44,777 nt of DNA from Synechococcaceae cyanobacterium (lineage in GTDB: Bacteria > Cyanobacteriota > Cyanobacteriia > PCC-6307 > Cyanobiaceae). The translations under genes and the position numbers were made by a program. Positions 8,784 through 17,029 of the stretch are shown here, in pieces; the first letter of the stretch is position 1, and every line of letters begins with the position of its first letter. The notes below the pieces were generated by a model. The model was not told the DNA's origin and searched no databases. It saw only the letters and a list, made by a program, of their open reading frames with translations. The stretch lies in the NCBI GenBank assembly GCA_947461705.1, contig CANHMF010000005.1, forward strand, positions 1 through 44,777. Direction: 5' to 3'.

Positions 8784-11576
8784 TCAACCCAGCTGAACCC
8801 ACGCCACCTCGTTTGGCAGGTCACCCTGCGGTTCGCCCCCGTTGATGCGTTCACCGGGGGCTTTCTGTTGGCTGCCGGCAGTATCCAGGTCGCGGTAGTC
8901 CTGCGGATGACAGGAGAGCAGCAGGATCTGGATGCCCTGCTCCATGCCACGCCGCAGCATGCGTTTGAGCCCGATCAGGCGGTCGCGGTCGCTGTTGGTG
9001 AAGGCATCGTCGAACACCAGGGGTAGGCAATGGTCGTAGGCGGGGTGCAGCACCTCCGCCAGGGCCAGGCGCAGGGCGGCGGCCAGCTGCTCGCGCATGC
9101 CGCCACTGAGACGATCGAAGCTATAGGCCTCGCTCCCCTGGCGCAGCTGCAGATCCTGAAAGCCCTGCTGGGGATCGAAGGCCAAGAGGGGCTGCAGTGG
9201 CGTGGTGGCCAGGGTCGCCAGGTAGGGCCCGATCGCCTCCCGCAGGGGTTCGCTGTAGTGGTTGGCCAGCCGGCTCTGGGCCTCGTGAAAGCGGCTCTGC
9301 AGCAGGGTGAGGGCCTGGGCCTGCCGCTCCAGGCTCGCCCGTTCCTCGGCCGCGGCCTCCCAGGCGGCCTGCCGTTGTTCCAGCTCGGCGGCGGGATCGT
9401 TGGCGCCCAGGCTGGCGCAGCGCTGTTCGGCCTGGCCGCGGCTGGTGAGCAGGCTGTCCTTCTCGGCCTCGAGCTGTTGCAGAGCTGTGGCGATCGCCTC
9501 CGCGCCGTTGGGATTCGCTGCGCCAGCCAGGCTGGTGTGTTCGGCCTCCAGCCTGTCCTGCAGGGCTTGGCGGTGCCGCAGGTTTGCCTCCAGCTCCTGC
9601 AGTTGGCTGGCCAGCACCTCGGCTGGGCCGCTCTGCTGCTCGGCTTCGGCCAGCCGCGCGGCCAACCCCTGGAGTGAGCCGGCCAGTTGATCCAGCTGGC
9701 CACGGCTGGCGGTGAGCTGCTGCTGCAGCGCGCGCTCGCGCGCTGCACTCTGTTGCTGGCTGGTCGCCAGCTGCTCCAGCTGGCGGTTCAGGCTGGTGCT
9801 GGAGCTGCGCAGGTTCTGCAGCGCCAACTCCAGGCCGGCACGATCCAGCCGCAGCAGATCGGACGCTTCAGGATCAACGGCCAGGTTGGCTGCGGAGGCC
9901 AGGGCCTCGTCGAGGCGCTGGCGCCGTGGCAGCAGCGCCGCAATCCGCTCCTGCAGGCCCGCCCAGGGAATGGCGGCCGCTGCCTTGCGCAGGGTGGTGA
10001 GCTCCGCGTCCAGATCGCGGCGTTGGCGTTCGATTGTTTCAGCGGCATCGCTGGTGGCCACGCCGAGCTCGGCTTTGAGGCTGCTGAGGCGCTCCCGGCT
10101 GCGCAGCTGTTCAGCCTGGGCCTGGGGTAGAGCCTGGCCCCCTCCTGGGCTCAGCCGCACCACCACCCCCGGACCCACCTGCAGGTTCACCTCGGCCGTG
10201 AGCTGGTAACGCTCGCCGGGCTGCAGCGGGGTGCCGCCGTCCAGGCGGATGGGCTGGTCGGCGTGGAGCACCTCCAGGCTGGCCGCCATGGCCTGGCAGC
10301 GGGCTTCGGCCTGGGCCAGGGCCTGTTCGGCCTGGCGCAGCTGACGCACTTGCTCCGTGGCCATGGCCGGCAGGGCCGCCAGTTGGCGCTTGAGGCCCTC
10401 GGCTTCGCCCTGAAGTGCCTGGAGCTGCTGCTGGTGTTCGTGGAGTTGCCGCTCCTCCGCCTGGAGTTGGTGTTGATCCAGCCGCAGCTGGGCCAGCTCC
10501 TGGCGCTGCTGCTGCTGTTGGCGCTGGGTGTCCAGCCGCTGCCGCTGTTGGCGTTGCTCCTCCAGGCTGGCCTGCAGGGCCGCCTGCTCAGCCAGCAGTT
10601 GCTCCAGTTGCTGGCTCTGGCGCTGTTGCTCAGTCAGCTGCAGGGTCTGTTGCTGCTGCCAGTCCTGCCGCTGCCGCTGGGCTAGGCGCAGGCCTTCGGC
10701 GCGCTGGAGCAGGGGTTGGCACTCCGCTAGGGCGAGCTGCCGCTGATTCTGCAGCTGCAGACGGCGTTGTTCCCCCTGGGCCAGGGCGGTCTGCCGCTGC
10801 AGCAGTGCCGGCCGTTCGTTGCTTTCGATGCACTGCAGCCGTTCGCCGATCTGGCGCAGTTGCTCCATCGCCGAGTTGAGCTCGCTGAGGCGCTGCTGGG
10901 CCTGGCCGAGCTGCTCAAGGCAGGTTTGCTCGCGCTGCTGGGCCTCCGCCAGGGGGGAGCCGGCCTTCACCCGGCCTGTGGCGGTGAACAGCTGCGCCAC
11001 CCGCTCCTGTAGCTGCTCGAGCACGGCGCGGTCGAGCGCCGACTCGATGGCGCCGCTGCCGCCCCGTTGCTGCAGTTGATCCACCAGACGGGCGAAGTCG
11101 TAGCGGTTCTGCTGGCCGGCGATCGGGTTGCTGCTGGCCTCGCCCTGCCGCACCCAGAGATGGGCCCAGCGCTCCGGGAGTTGGGCGATACGCCGGCCCT
11201 CCACGGGGCCGTCCACCCCGAGCAGTTGGGCGAGGTGCTCCTCGGCCGCGGCGCCATGGAGGGCCACGCCCGTGCCGTTGCTCAGTTGGCAGGTGCCGCT
11301 GGAGCCGGCAAAGCGCTTGCGCAGGTGCCAGGTTTGGCCCGCGGCCTCAAAGCTGATCTCCACTTCCGGTAGGCCGGCGTGGAGCCGAGAGCGCAGCTCT
11401 TCCACCCCGCGGCCGGTGGCGGTGGAGCGCAGGAACAGCCCCTTGTGCAGCGCCTCCACCACGGTGCTTTTGCCAACCTCGTTGGGTCCGCCGATCAGGG
11501 TGAAGCGCCGCCCGAACTGCAGCTCCAGGTCGCGGTGCAGTCGCACCTGGCGCAGCCGGCAGGAGAGCAATCGCAT
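8784..11576 (-). CDS. SbcC/Rad50-like coiled-coil ATPase without a zinc hook
   Basis: A 930-residue SMC-like ATPase. The N-terminal Walker A GGPNEVGKST is at about residue 33; the C-terminal signature LSGGMREQL and the Walker B LPLVFDDAFTN follow near residues 830-870, then the D-loop region and CHPQD. Between them lie two long Gln-rich coiled-coil arms. At the arm apex (around residues 440-480) the CxxC zinc hook of Rad50/SbcC is absent; a beta-rich segment with V-N-L-Q-V-G-P-G-V-V-V-R-L-S-P-G occupies the same place. This resembles the YhaN-type branch. Its partner nuclease gene is 3 bases upstream, so together they form an ATP-gated nuclease that probably processes DNA ends. Confidence 0.88.
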   Translation of the reverse strand: MRLLSCRLRQVRLHRDLELQFGRRFTLIGGPNEVGKSTVVEALHKGLFLRSTATGRGVEELRSRLHAGLPEVEISFEAAGQTWHLRKRFAGSSGTCQLSNGTGVALHGAAAEEHLAQLLGVDGPVEGRRIAQLPERWAHLWVRQGEASSNPIAGQQNRYDFARLVDQLQQRGGSGAIESALDRAVLEQLQERVAQLFTATGRVKAGSPLAEAQQREQTCLEQLGQAQQRLSELNSAMEQLRQIGERLQCIESNERPALLQRQTALAQGEQRRLQLQNQRQLALAECQPLLQRAEGLRLAQRQRQDWQQQQTLQLTEQQRQSQQLEQLLAEQAALQASLEEQRQQRQRLDTQRQQQQQRQELAQLRLDQHQLQAEERQLHEHQQQLQALQGEAEGLKRQLAALPAMATEQVRQLRQAEQALAQAEARCQAMAASLEVLHADQPIRLDGGTPLQPGERYQLTAEVNLQVGPGVVVRLSPGGGQALPQAQAEQLRSRERLSSLKAELGVATSDAAETIERQRRDLDAELTTLRKAAAAIPWAGLQERIAALLPRRQRLDEALASAANLAVDPEASDLLRLDRAGLELALQNLRSSSTSLNRQLEQLATSQQQSAARERALQQQLTASRGQLDQLAGSLQGLAARLAEAEQQSGPAEVLASQLQELEANLRHRQALQDRLEAEHTSLAGAANPNGAEAIATALQQLEAEKDSLLTSRGQAEQRCASLGANDPAAELEQRQAAWEAAAEERASLERQAQALTLLQSRFHEAQSRLANHYSEPLREAIGPYLATLATTPLQPLLAFDPQQGFQDLQLRQGSEAYSFDRLSGGMREQLAAALRLALAEVLHPAYDHCLPLVFDDAFTNSDRDRLIGLKRMLRRGMEQGIQILLLSCHPQDYRDLDTAGSQQKAPGERINGGEPQGDLPNEVAWVQLG

Positions 11577-11579
11577 CGC

Positions 11580-12770
11580 TCAGTTCCCCAGGCGCACGCA
11601 GCGGTGCAGCTCGCTGAGGGCCAGCCGCAACACCTCGGCGGTGTCCGCGCTGCCGGTGCTGTTGGCCTCCTCCAGGGCGCTGTGCAGGTCTGCCGCCACC
11701 CGGGCGATCAGGGGGTCGCCGGGGCGACCGGTGAGCTCGGCCAACTCGTCGGCCCCTGGCTCCTGCTGGCAGCGGCCCCGGCGTTTGAGCCGCAGCAGTT
11801 GGGCTTCCAGGCGTTCGATCAGCGCCTCGTAGTGGCGATGGCCCTCGAGGCTCAGGCTGCCGCTCTCCTCCAGCAGCAGCAGGTGCTGGCCTGGCTCCTG
11901 ACCCAGCAACTCATCCAGTTGTTGCTCCAGGCGCGGCAGGTCGGCATCGCCATTGAAGTGGAAGCGCAGGGGGTGCCAGGCCAGCTGGCCGGTGGCGAGG
12001 GGCTCCACGTTGGGCTGGCCGCCCCGCACCAGCTGCACCCCCAGCACCTGGCTGCCGCGGTAGTCGGGGGTGCGGGGGAAACGATCGGGTTCCGGTGTGC
12101 CGCTGTACCAGGTTTTGGGGTTCACGGCCTTCATGCCGTGCCAGTCGCCGAGGGCCACGTAGTCCAGTTCCTGCAGCAGCGCGTCATCGAGCTGCAGCCG
12201 ATTGCTGGCGGCTGCCGGATTCTCCTCGTCGGCATCGAGATCCGCGCCGCCGAAGCCGTGCACGGAGCCATGGGCCAGCACGAGCCGCGGCTTGCTCTTG
12301 GGCAGATCAGACCAGGTGATCTGCCGCAGCCAGGCACAGGGGTCGTCGCTATCGCTGCGGCGCAGCAGCGGGCAGGGCAGCACGACGGCGTGCTCCAACT
12401 CCAGAACCTGGCGGTTCAGCAGCACCTGCAGGTTCGGGGCCCGCCGTTGCTGTTCACTGCGGAAGAAGCTGCTGTGCCACACACTGCCGGGGGCGCCGTG
12501 GTCGTGGTTGCCAGGGATCACCAGCACCGGGAAGCCCAGGTTGCCGATGGCCTGGCATACGGCGCTCACGTCGCTGCCGCTGGGGGTGGGCGAGTCGAAT
12601 AGATCACCGGCCACCACGAGAAAAGCCGCCTGGCGGTCCTGGGCGTGGCGGCCGATGCCCGCGATGACCTCCAGCCGCACCTGGCGCAAGCGGGCCCGCT
12701 TATCGGGGTCCTTCACCCGGGCGTAGGGCTTGCCGATCTGCCAGTCGGCACTGTGCAGAAACGACAGCAT
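11580..12770 (-). CDS. SbcD/Mre11-like metallophosphoesterase nuclease
   Basis: A 396-residue calcineurin-like phosphoesterase, partner of the downstream SbcC-like ATPase. Motifs in order: HSADWQIG at the start, GDLFDSP, GNHDHG, HGSVHGF, and ALGDWHG, which together supply the two-metal site. In the first motif the usual second His (D-x-H) is Gln (D-W-Q), which may be a family trait. I prefer the ATG at 12770 because it puts the first motif 4 residues from the start, as in relatives; an ATG at 12794 adds 8 residues. The 3-base gap to the next gene fits an operon. In the SbcCD/Mre11-Rad50 family this subunit cuts hairpins and double-strand ends; the substrate here is inferred. Confidence 0.9.
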   Translation of the reverse strand: MLSFLHSADWQIGKPYARVKDPDKRARLRQVRLEVIAGIGRHAQDRQAAFLVVAGDLFDSPTPSGSDVSAVCQAIGNLGFPVLVIPGNHDHGAPGSVWHSSFFRSEQQRRAPNLQVLLNRQVLELEHAVVLPCPLLRRSDSDDPCAWLRQITWSDLPKSKPRLVLAHGSVHGFGGADLDADEENPAAASNRLQLDDALLQELDYVALGDWHGMKAVNPKTWYSGTPEPDRFPRTPDYRGSQVLGVQLVRGGQPNVEPLATGQLAWHPLRFHFNGDADLPRLEQQLDELLGQEPGQHLLLLEESGSLSLEGHRHYEALIERLEAQLLRLKRRGRCQQEPGADELAELTGRPGDPLIARVAADLHSALEEANSTGSADTAEVLRLALSELHRCVRLGN

Positions 12771-12860
12771 GCAGGTGGGTGAAGACGCGTCCATTCCAGC
12801 GCGTCGGCGCAGGCCTGGCGAGCATCAGACTTCCCCCCACAATCCTGTGCCGCTGTTCCC

Positions 12861-13256
12861 ATGGCCATCAGCCTCAAGCCCTGGTGTGAGGCGCACCCCC
12901 TGGCCATGGGCCTGGTTCGCGGGCTGCTGCTGTTGGCCGCTTTGCTGCTGCTGGTCTGGCCGCGGCCGGCCTGGGCCGTGGCCGACGCTGCCGACCTGGG
13001 CCGTGGTGCTCAGCTGTTCGAGAATCACTGCGCCGGGTGCCATGTGAACGGCGGCAATATCATTCGCCGCGGTAAAACGCTGCAGCTCAAGGCATTGGAG
13101 CGGCAGGGGCTGGCCTCCCAGGAGGCGATCGCCGCCATTGCGGCGGCTGGCCGCGGCCAGATGAGCGGCTATGGCTCCGTTCTGGGAGACGACGGCGTTG
13201 GCGATGTGGCGGCCTGGGTGTGGCAGCAGGCCTTGGCTGATTGGCCGACACCGTAA
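12861..13256 (+). CDS. Cytochrome c6-like protein, low-potential (c6B/c6C) subtype features
   Basis: A 131-residue precursor. A membrane-spanning signal peptide (residues 17-40) ends in A-W-A-V-A. The mature part has the heme motif CAGCH (Cys57, Cys60, His61), the D-L-G-R-G-A-Q-L-F start of class I cytochrome c6, and Met101 in GRGQMSGYG as probable axial ligand. Aligning back from that Met, the Gln that flanks the heme in standard c6 (Q in YQVTNGKNAM) is Ile93. In cyanobacterial c6B/c6C variants a Val or Ile at this site lowers the redox potential. Likely a periplasmic/lumenal electron carrier, but probably not the main plastocyanin substitute. I avoid the symbol petJ for that reason. Confidence 0.87.
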   Translation: MAISLKPWCEAHPLAMGLVRGLLLLAALLLLVWPRPAWAVADAADLGRGAQLFENHCAGCHVNGGNIIRRGKTLQLKALERQGLASQEAIAAIAAAGRGQMSGYGSVLGDDGVGDVAAWVWQQALADWPTP

Positions 13257-13348
13257 AGCGGTGCAGTGGTCAGGATTTTTTTTGGACCCCCTGCCCGCTC
13301 CAGGCTCGAGCGAGCTGCGTACAAGGGGGCCAGGAACTCCTACCCGAT

Positions 13349-14188
13349 ATGAAACGCACCCTCTTCGCGGCTCTGCTGCTTGGCGCTGGCACCGCATTCG
13401 GCGCTGCTCCTGCTCTGGCTGCTGATCCGCAACTCGCCCAGACCTACGTTCCGGAGCCGGTTCGCTATGAACAGGGCACCGGGTTCTACGGCACCATAGG
13501 CCTGGGTGCGCAGTGGCCGTCAGGCAACAGCTTCAACCGCGATGTCAACAACTTCAGGAACTTCGATGATTTCGAGGTCGATGGCCGTGTTGGCTACGGC
13601 GGCGGCTTCTCGGGTGATATCGGTATTGGCTACGACTTCGGGGCCTGGCGCGCTGAGCTCACCTATGGCTACAGCCGCGCCAGCGTGAATGATGTGAACG
13701 ATGTCGACGTTGACTTCAATGGTGGTCGGATTCGCAACGTGAATCTCGATGCCAGTGGCATTGTGAACAAGAATGATGTGCTGGTGAGTGCCTACTGGGA
13801 TATCCCCACCGGCAGCGCCTGGGTTCCCTATGTGGGAGGGGGCATCGGCTGGACCAACCTCGGCACCCCTAACATCAACGTGGCAGGTGAGAACATCGGT
13901 GGCGGTAACCAAAGTGCCTTCGGCTGGCAGGCCAAGTTGGGTGTCAGCTACGTGGTGAGTCGTTCCACCGATGTGTTCGTGGAGGGCGTCTACCAGGGTG
14001 CCTCCTCCGTCACCACCGACAACGTTGAATTCGGCGCCTTCAACAGTTGGGGCGCCAAGGTGGGTGCCCGTTTCCGCTTCGGCGCCGATCCGGCTCCTGT
14101 GGCCGTTGTTGAACCCACCCCCGCTCCTGAACCTGCCCCCGAGCCTGCTCCTGCCCCGGCTCCCGAGCCCATCCGCGGCCTCTGGTGA
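13349..14188 (+). CDS. Outer membrane beta-barrel protein, OmpA-like barrel with Pro-rich tail
   Basis: A 279-residue precursor with a Sec signal peptide (about 24 residues, A-L-A site). The mature part alternates polar and aromatic residues with repeated Gly turns (YGTIGLGAQW, GGGFSGDIGIGYDF, WRAELTYGYSRA, WVPYVGGGIGW, GWQAKLGVSYVV, VFVEGVYQGAS, WGAKVGARFRFG), fitting an 8-stranded barrel with loops rich in Asp and Asn. The last strand, KVGARFRFG, is followed by a 30-residue tail rich in Pro, Ala and Glu (APEPAP repeats) that probably lies in the periplasm. I chose ATG 13349 because it begins the signal peptide; an upstream frame has no features. A strong terminator follows. Exact role unknown. 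Confidence 0.85.
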   Translation: MKRTLFAALLLGAGTAFGAAPALAADPQLAQTYVPEPVRYEQGTGFYGTIGLGAQWPSGNSFNRDVNNFRNFDDFEVDGRVGYGGGFSGDIGIGYDFGAWRAELTYGYSRASVNDVNDVDVDFNGGRIRNVNLDASGIVNKNDVLVSAYWDIPTGSAWVPYVGGGIGWTNLGTPNINVAGENIGGGNQSAFGWQAKLGVSYVVSRSTDVFVEGVYQGASSVTTDNVEFGAFNSWGAKVGARFRFGADPAPVAVVEPTPAPEPAPEPAPAPAPEPIRGLW

Positions 14189-14213
14189 ACACCTTGGTTA
14201 GCTGAACCAGCAC

Positions 14214-14241
14214 AGAGCGGGAACACCCCCCGCTCTTTTTT
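14214..14241 (+). terminator. Rho-independent terminator after the outer membrane protein gene
   Basis: Inverted repeat AGAGCGGG (14214-14221) with CCCGCTCT (14229-14236), 7-base loop AACACCC, directly followed by a run of T residues (14236-14241). This GC-rich 8-bp stem and T tract are a textbook intrinsic terminator. It also lies just downstream of the convergent YciI gene's 3' end but the T tract faces the plus-strand gene. Confidence 0.88.
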
Positions 14242-14257
14242 GTTGGTCTGGTGTGCC

Positions 14258-14524
14258 TCAGAAGGCCTGGATCCAGGGGTATACCTGGATCTCCGTCCAG
14301 ATGCCGTTGCGCCAGTACACGTCGGCCTTGAGCAGTGTTTCCACCTGCTGTTGGCTCTCGGCCTCGTAGATGCCGAACACGTGGGTGCTGCCCTCCGTGG
14401 GACCGAGGGTCACAAGCGTGCCTGCATCCTTCTGTTGCTGTAGACCGGCCAGGTGCTCCTCTCGGTAGGGAGTGCGCTTCTCGAGGGCGTTGTCGCAGTA
14501 GGTGCCCCAGAGCACGAAACGCAT
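14258..14524 (-). CDS. YciI-like small protein
   Basis: An 88-residue protein with the ferredoxin-like alpha+beta fold of YciI: an N-terminal strand FVLWGTYC, helix REEHLAGLQQQ, a G-T-L-V-T-L-G-P strand, HVFGIYEAE strand, a helix and a C-terminal strand TEIQVYPWIQ. The conserved R-x-x-H (REEH, residues 21-24) present in many YciI proteins is kept. Function in cyanobacteria unknown. Convergent to the outer membrane protein gene. Confidence 0.85.
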   Translation of the reverse strand: MRFVLWGTYCDNALEKRTPYREEHLAGLQQQKDAGTLVTLGPTEGSTHVFGIYEAESQQQVETLLKADVYWRNGIWTEIQVYPWIQAF

Positions 14525-14561
14525 GGCTGTGTCAGCGCAGATCGCGGCTCAACCTACTGGC

Positions 14562-14876
14562 TCAGAGCGAGAACAGCGGCAGGGCAATGCGGCTGGGAAA
14601 CAGGATCGGACGCTGGGTGGGTTGGGCGCCCGGTCTGTCGCTCCAGCGCACTTGGCAGCTGAAGCTGGTGATGCCTTGGCGGGTGGCTGTGCCCAGTTGA
14701 AAGCCCTGCAGCACAGCGCCAGCCGGCATCAGGTACTGCGCCTGATTGCAGGCATCCACCTCAGAGACGCCGGAGGTGTAGCGGGAGCTGCCGGCGAGGC
14801 CAGCGGAGGGCAGCAGGGCGGAGAGGCCCGTAACGCCGATGGCAACGGAGACAACCGCCTTCAGGGCACTGGCCAT
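14562..14876 (-). CDS. Secreted hypothetical protein
   Basis: A 104-residue protein with a signal peptide (MASALKAVVSVAIGVTGLSALLPSAGLAG) and a cleavage site near residue 29. The mature part has two Cys (EVDACNQAQ and SFSCQVRW) that could form a disulfide. The rest, SSRYTSGVSEVDACNQAQYLMPAGAVLQGFQ, has no recognised motif. Such small secreted proteins are common in picocyanobacteria. The start is chosen so that the signal peptide begins the protein; an upstream extension looks unrelated. Confidence 0.7.
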   Translation of the reverse strand: MASALKAVVSVAIGVTGLSALLPSAGLAGSSRYTSGVSEVDACNQAQYLMPAGAVLQGFQLGTATRQGITSFSCQVRWSDRPGAQPTQRPILFPSRIALPLFSL

Positions 14877-14975
14877 GGCCGGGATGGGTGTGGTGAACCC
14901 AGTCTTAGCGCCGGGTGCCTGCCAACGGTGTGGGCCCTGATCAAGATCGTGATGCTGCGTCCAGAAGGCCTGTCC

Positions 14976-15401
14976 ATGGCAACGGCTCATCAGCACCTCA
15001 GGCGGTTGCAGGTTCTCTGGCTGGCCTGGTTCCTGGCGATGCTGTTTCACACGGATCTGGGCTTGATGCCGCTGTTCCACGGGCTCTCTCCCGAAATTGA
15101 GAGCCATGTGGCGGTGGAGCGTCTACCGCTGGTGTTCTGGGCGATGTTGCTCTATTTCATGATCCCCCTGGTGGCCATGGTGTTGAACGCCTACGCCGAC
15201 ACCAGTGCGAGCGGTTGGCGGGGCTGGCGTCGGTTCCACCTGGGCCTGGGCATCGTCTATTCCCTCACCAATGTGGCCCACATGGTGGTGGACATCCTGA
15301 TTCCCGATTCCCGGGCCGATCAGGTGGTCTTGATGGCGGCGATGGTGCTGATCGGGTTGTTGATCAACCGCGAGAGTTGGGGCTGGTGCCGTCACCGCTG
15401 A
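14976..15401 (+). CDS. Integral membrane protein, unknown function
   Basis: A 141-residue protein with four helices (about residues 14-30, 48-68, 88-105 and 114-132). His residues and the conserved-looking AMLFHTDLGLMPLFHG segment sit near helix ends, which might indicate a metal or heme site but is only a hint. I chose ATG 14976 because AGAAGG stands 7 bases before it; ATG 14952 is possible. Its stop lies 4 bases before the convergent methyltransferase end. No family could be named. Confidence 0.72.
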   Translation: MATAHQHLRRLQVLWLAWFLAMLFHTDLGLMPLFHGLSPEIESHVAVERLPLVFWAMLLYFMIPLVAMVLNAYADTSASGWRGWRRFHLGLGIVYSLTNVAHMVVDILIPDSRADQVVLMAAMVLIGLLINRESWGWCRHR

Positions 15402-15405
15402 GCCG

Positions 15406-16167
15406 TCAGGGAGCCACCAGTCCCCAGCGTCCCATGAAGGGCCAGCGCACCAGCACGGTGTCGGCGTCGCCCCCGGGCCAGAGCGGCTCCAGCTCTGCGG
15501 CCAGGCTTGCCAGCGGATCCACGCCGGTTTCCCGCGCCGCCTGCACGGCCGACCAGGTGCTCAGGTAACCCAGCAAGGCAGGCAGGGTCCATTGGCGTTC
15601 AATGACCAGGTTGGCAGGGAACGGCCATTCCTCGCCGGGGAAGGGCAGTCCGGCGTAGGACTGGTCCACCCAGCGGCGCTGGCGAGGCCACCAGGCCGCG
15701 AGATCAACGCTGTAGAAGCGATCCACAACCGCCTGCAGGTTTGGCTCCGCCAGCTGCAGGGGTAGGTAGCCGATCCAGGCCATGGCAGCCCCGGGCCTGG
15801 CCACGCGCCGCACCTCGGCATTGAAGCCCTCCCCGGCAAACCAGTGCACGGCCGCTGCCACCAGCACCCCATCCACGCTGGCGTCCTCCAGTCCGCTGGC
15901 TTCAGCAGGTGCGCAGCGGTAGCTGACCCGTGGGTGCTGGAAGGCTTCCTCCAGCTGTGGAGCACTGGCATCGGTGGCGATCACCCGGGCGAAGTGCTCG
16001 GCCAGGGCCAGGGAGGCCTGGCCGTTGCCGCAGCCGCAATCCCACACCAGCTCACGGCCACCACAGCGCTCGGCGAAGGCGGCGAAGAAGGCAGGGGGGT
16101 AGGTGAGCCGATGGCTGGCGTAGTTGCGGGCTACGGCTCCAAACAGCTGCTCAGGCGTCGAGGGCAT
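15406..16167 (-). CDS. Class I SAM-dependent methyltransferase
   Basis: A 253-residue protein with the Methyltransf_11/25 pattern: motif [17 protein letters not shown] (residues 37-52), acidic motif [14 protein letters not shown], a [17 protein letters not shown] motif III segment and the VHWF motif after it (typical of small-molecule methyltransferases of the bll/ yeast TMT1-like type). The C-terminal half is a helical cap ([17 protein letters not shown]). The start overlaps the end of trpA by 17 bases, so translation is coupled with trpA. Substrate unknown; the position beside trpA does not itself imply tryptophan metabolism. Confidence 0.86.
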   Translation of the reverse strand: MPSTPEQLFGAVARNYASHRLTYPPAFFAAFAERCGGRELVWDCGCGNGQASLALAEHFARVIATDASAPQLEEAFQHPRVSYRCAPAEASGLEDASVDGVLVAAAVHWFAGEGFNAEVRRVARPGAAMAWIGYLPLQLAEPNLQAVVDRFYSVDLAAWWPRQRRWVDQSYAGLPFPGEEWPFPANLVIERQWTLPALLGYLSTWSAVQAARETGVDPLASLAAELEPLWPGGDADTVLVRWPFMGRWGLVAP

Positions 16168-16969
16168 GGCGCAGTTCGCTGCAGAACTGGCCGGCAGCGG
16201 CGGCCACATCCCCATCCTGGCCGTGAGCTTCCGCCATCACCTTCACCAAGGCACTGCCCACGATGGCCCCGTCGGCGCCCCAGTCGCGCACCTGCCGGGC
16301 CTGATCGGGGCCGGAGATGCCGAAGCCCACGGCCACGGGCGTGGGCCCCATGCCCTTGAGCTGTTGCACCAGGCCGCCCACACGGTTTTCGATGGTGGTG
16401 CGCACGCCTGTCACCCCGGTGACACTCACCAGATAGGTGAAGCCGCGACTGGCCGCAGCGATACGCCCCATGCGCTCGGCCGGCGTGGTGGGGGCCACCA
16501 GCAGCACCAGGTCGATGCCGTGGGCGGCGGCGATAGCGGAGAGCTTCTCCGCTTCTTCCAGGGGCAGATCCGGCACCACCAGGCCTGCAGCTCCCGCGGC
16601 AGCGGCTGCGCGGCAGAAGGCCTCCATGCCGCGGTTGAGCAGCGGGTTGCTGTAGGTGAACAGAATCACCGGAATGCCCAGTTCCCCCTTCAGGCTGCTG
16701 AGCATCTCCAGCACCTTGCCGGGAGTGGTGGCGGCTGCCAGGGCCCGGCTGGCGGCCGCCTGAATCACGGGACCGTCGGCCAGGGGGTCGCTGTAGGGGA
16801 TCCCCAGCTCGATCAGGTCCGCTCCGGCGGCTTCCAGGGCCAGCAGGGTGGAACGGGTGTGCTGCAGATCGGGATCCCCCGCCATCAGGAAGGGCATCAG
16901 GGCGCAACGCCCCTGGGCCTGGAGGTGCTCGAAGCGCTGCTGGATCGGGGTGGTCACGGCAGCGGTCAT
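16151..16969 (-). CDS. trpA: Tryptophan synthase alpha subunit
   Basis: A 272-residue TIM-barrel enzyme that converts indole-3-glycerol phosphate to indole and glyceraldehyde-3-phosphate before the beta subunit makes tryptophan. The signature [16 protein letters not shown] carries Glu54 and Asp65, equivalent to the two catalytic acids of the Salmonella enzyme. Other conserved pieces are the phosphate-binding GFGIS loop and the LVSVTGVTG loop. It is full length. Gene order ndhL, DUF3007, trpA is the usual picocyanobacterial arrangement. The 3' end overlaps the methyltransferase gene. No trpB lies within the window. Confidence 0.97.
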   Translation of the reverse strand: MTAAVTTPIQQRFEHLQAQGRCALMPFLMAGDPDLQHTRSTLLALEAAGADLIELGIPYSDPLADGPVIQAAASRALAAATTPGKVLEMLSSLKGELGIPVILFTYSNPLLNRGMEAFCRAAAAAGAAGLVVPDLPLEEAEKLSAIAAAHGIDLVLLVAPTTPAERMGRIAAASRGFTYLVSVTGVTGVRTTIENRVGGLVQQLKGMGPTPVAVGFGISGPDQARQVRDWGADGAIVGSALVKVMAEAHGQDGDVAAAAGQFCSELRHALDA

Positions 16970-17029
16970 CGGGCCGACGGGGCTTGCAGTTGGACGAGCC
17001 TATGGGGTCGCTGGACGTCGGCAGAGGCC

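Noticed and set aside
10263-10900. CAG/CTG-rich repeats as a microsatellite
   Set aside because: They are Gln and Leu codons of the SbcC-like coiled coil; no perfect repeat units.
14110-14175. Repeated Glu-Pro-Ala codons as a possible DNA tandem repeat or CRISPR-like array
   Set aside because: It is a short low-complexity protein tail with varied codons and no spacers.
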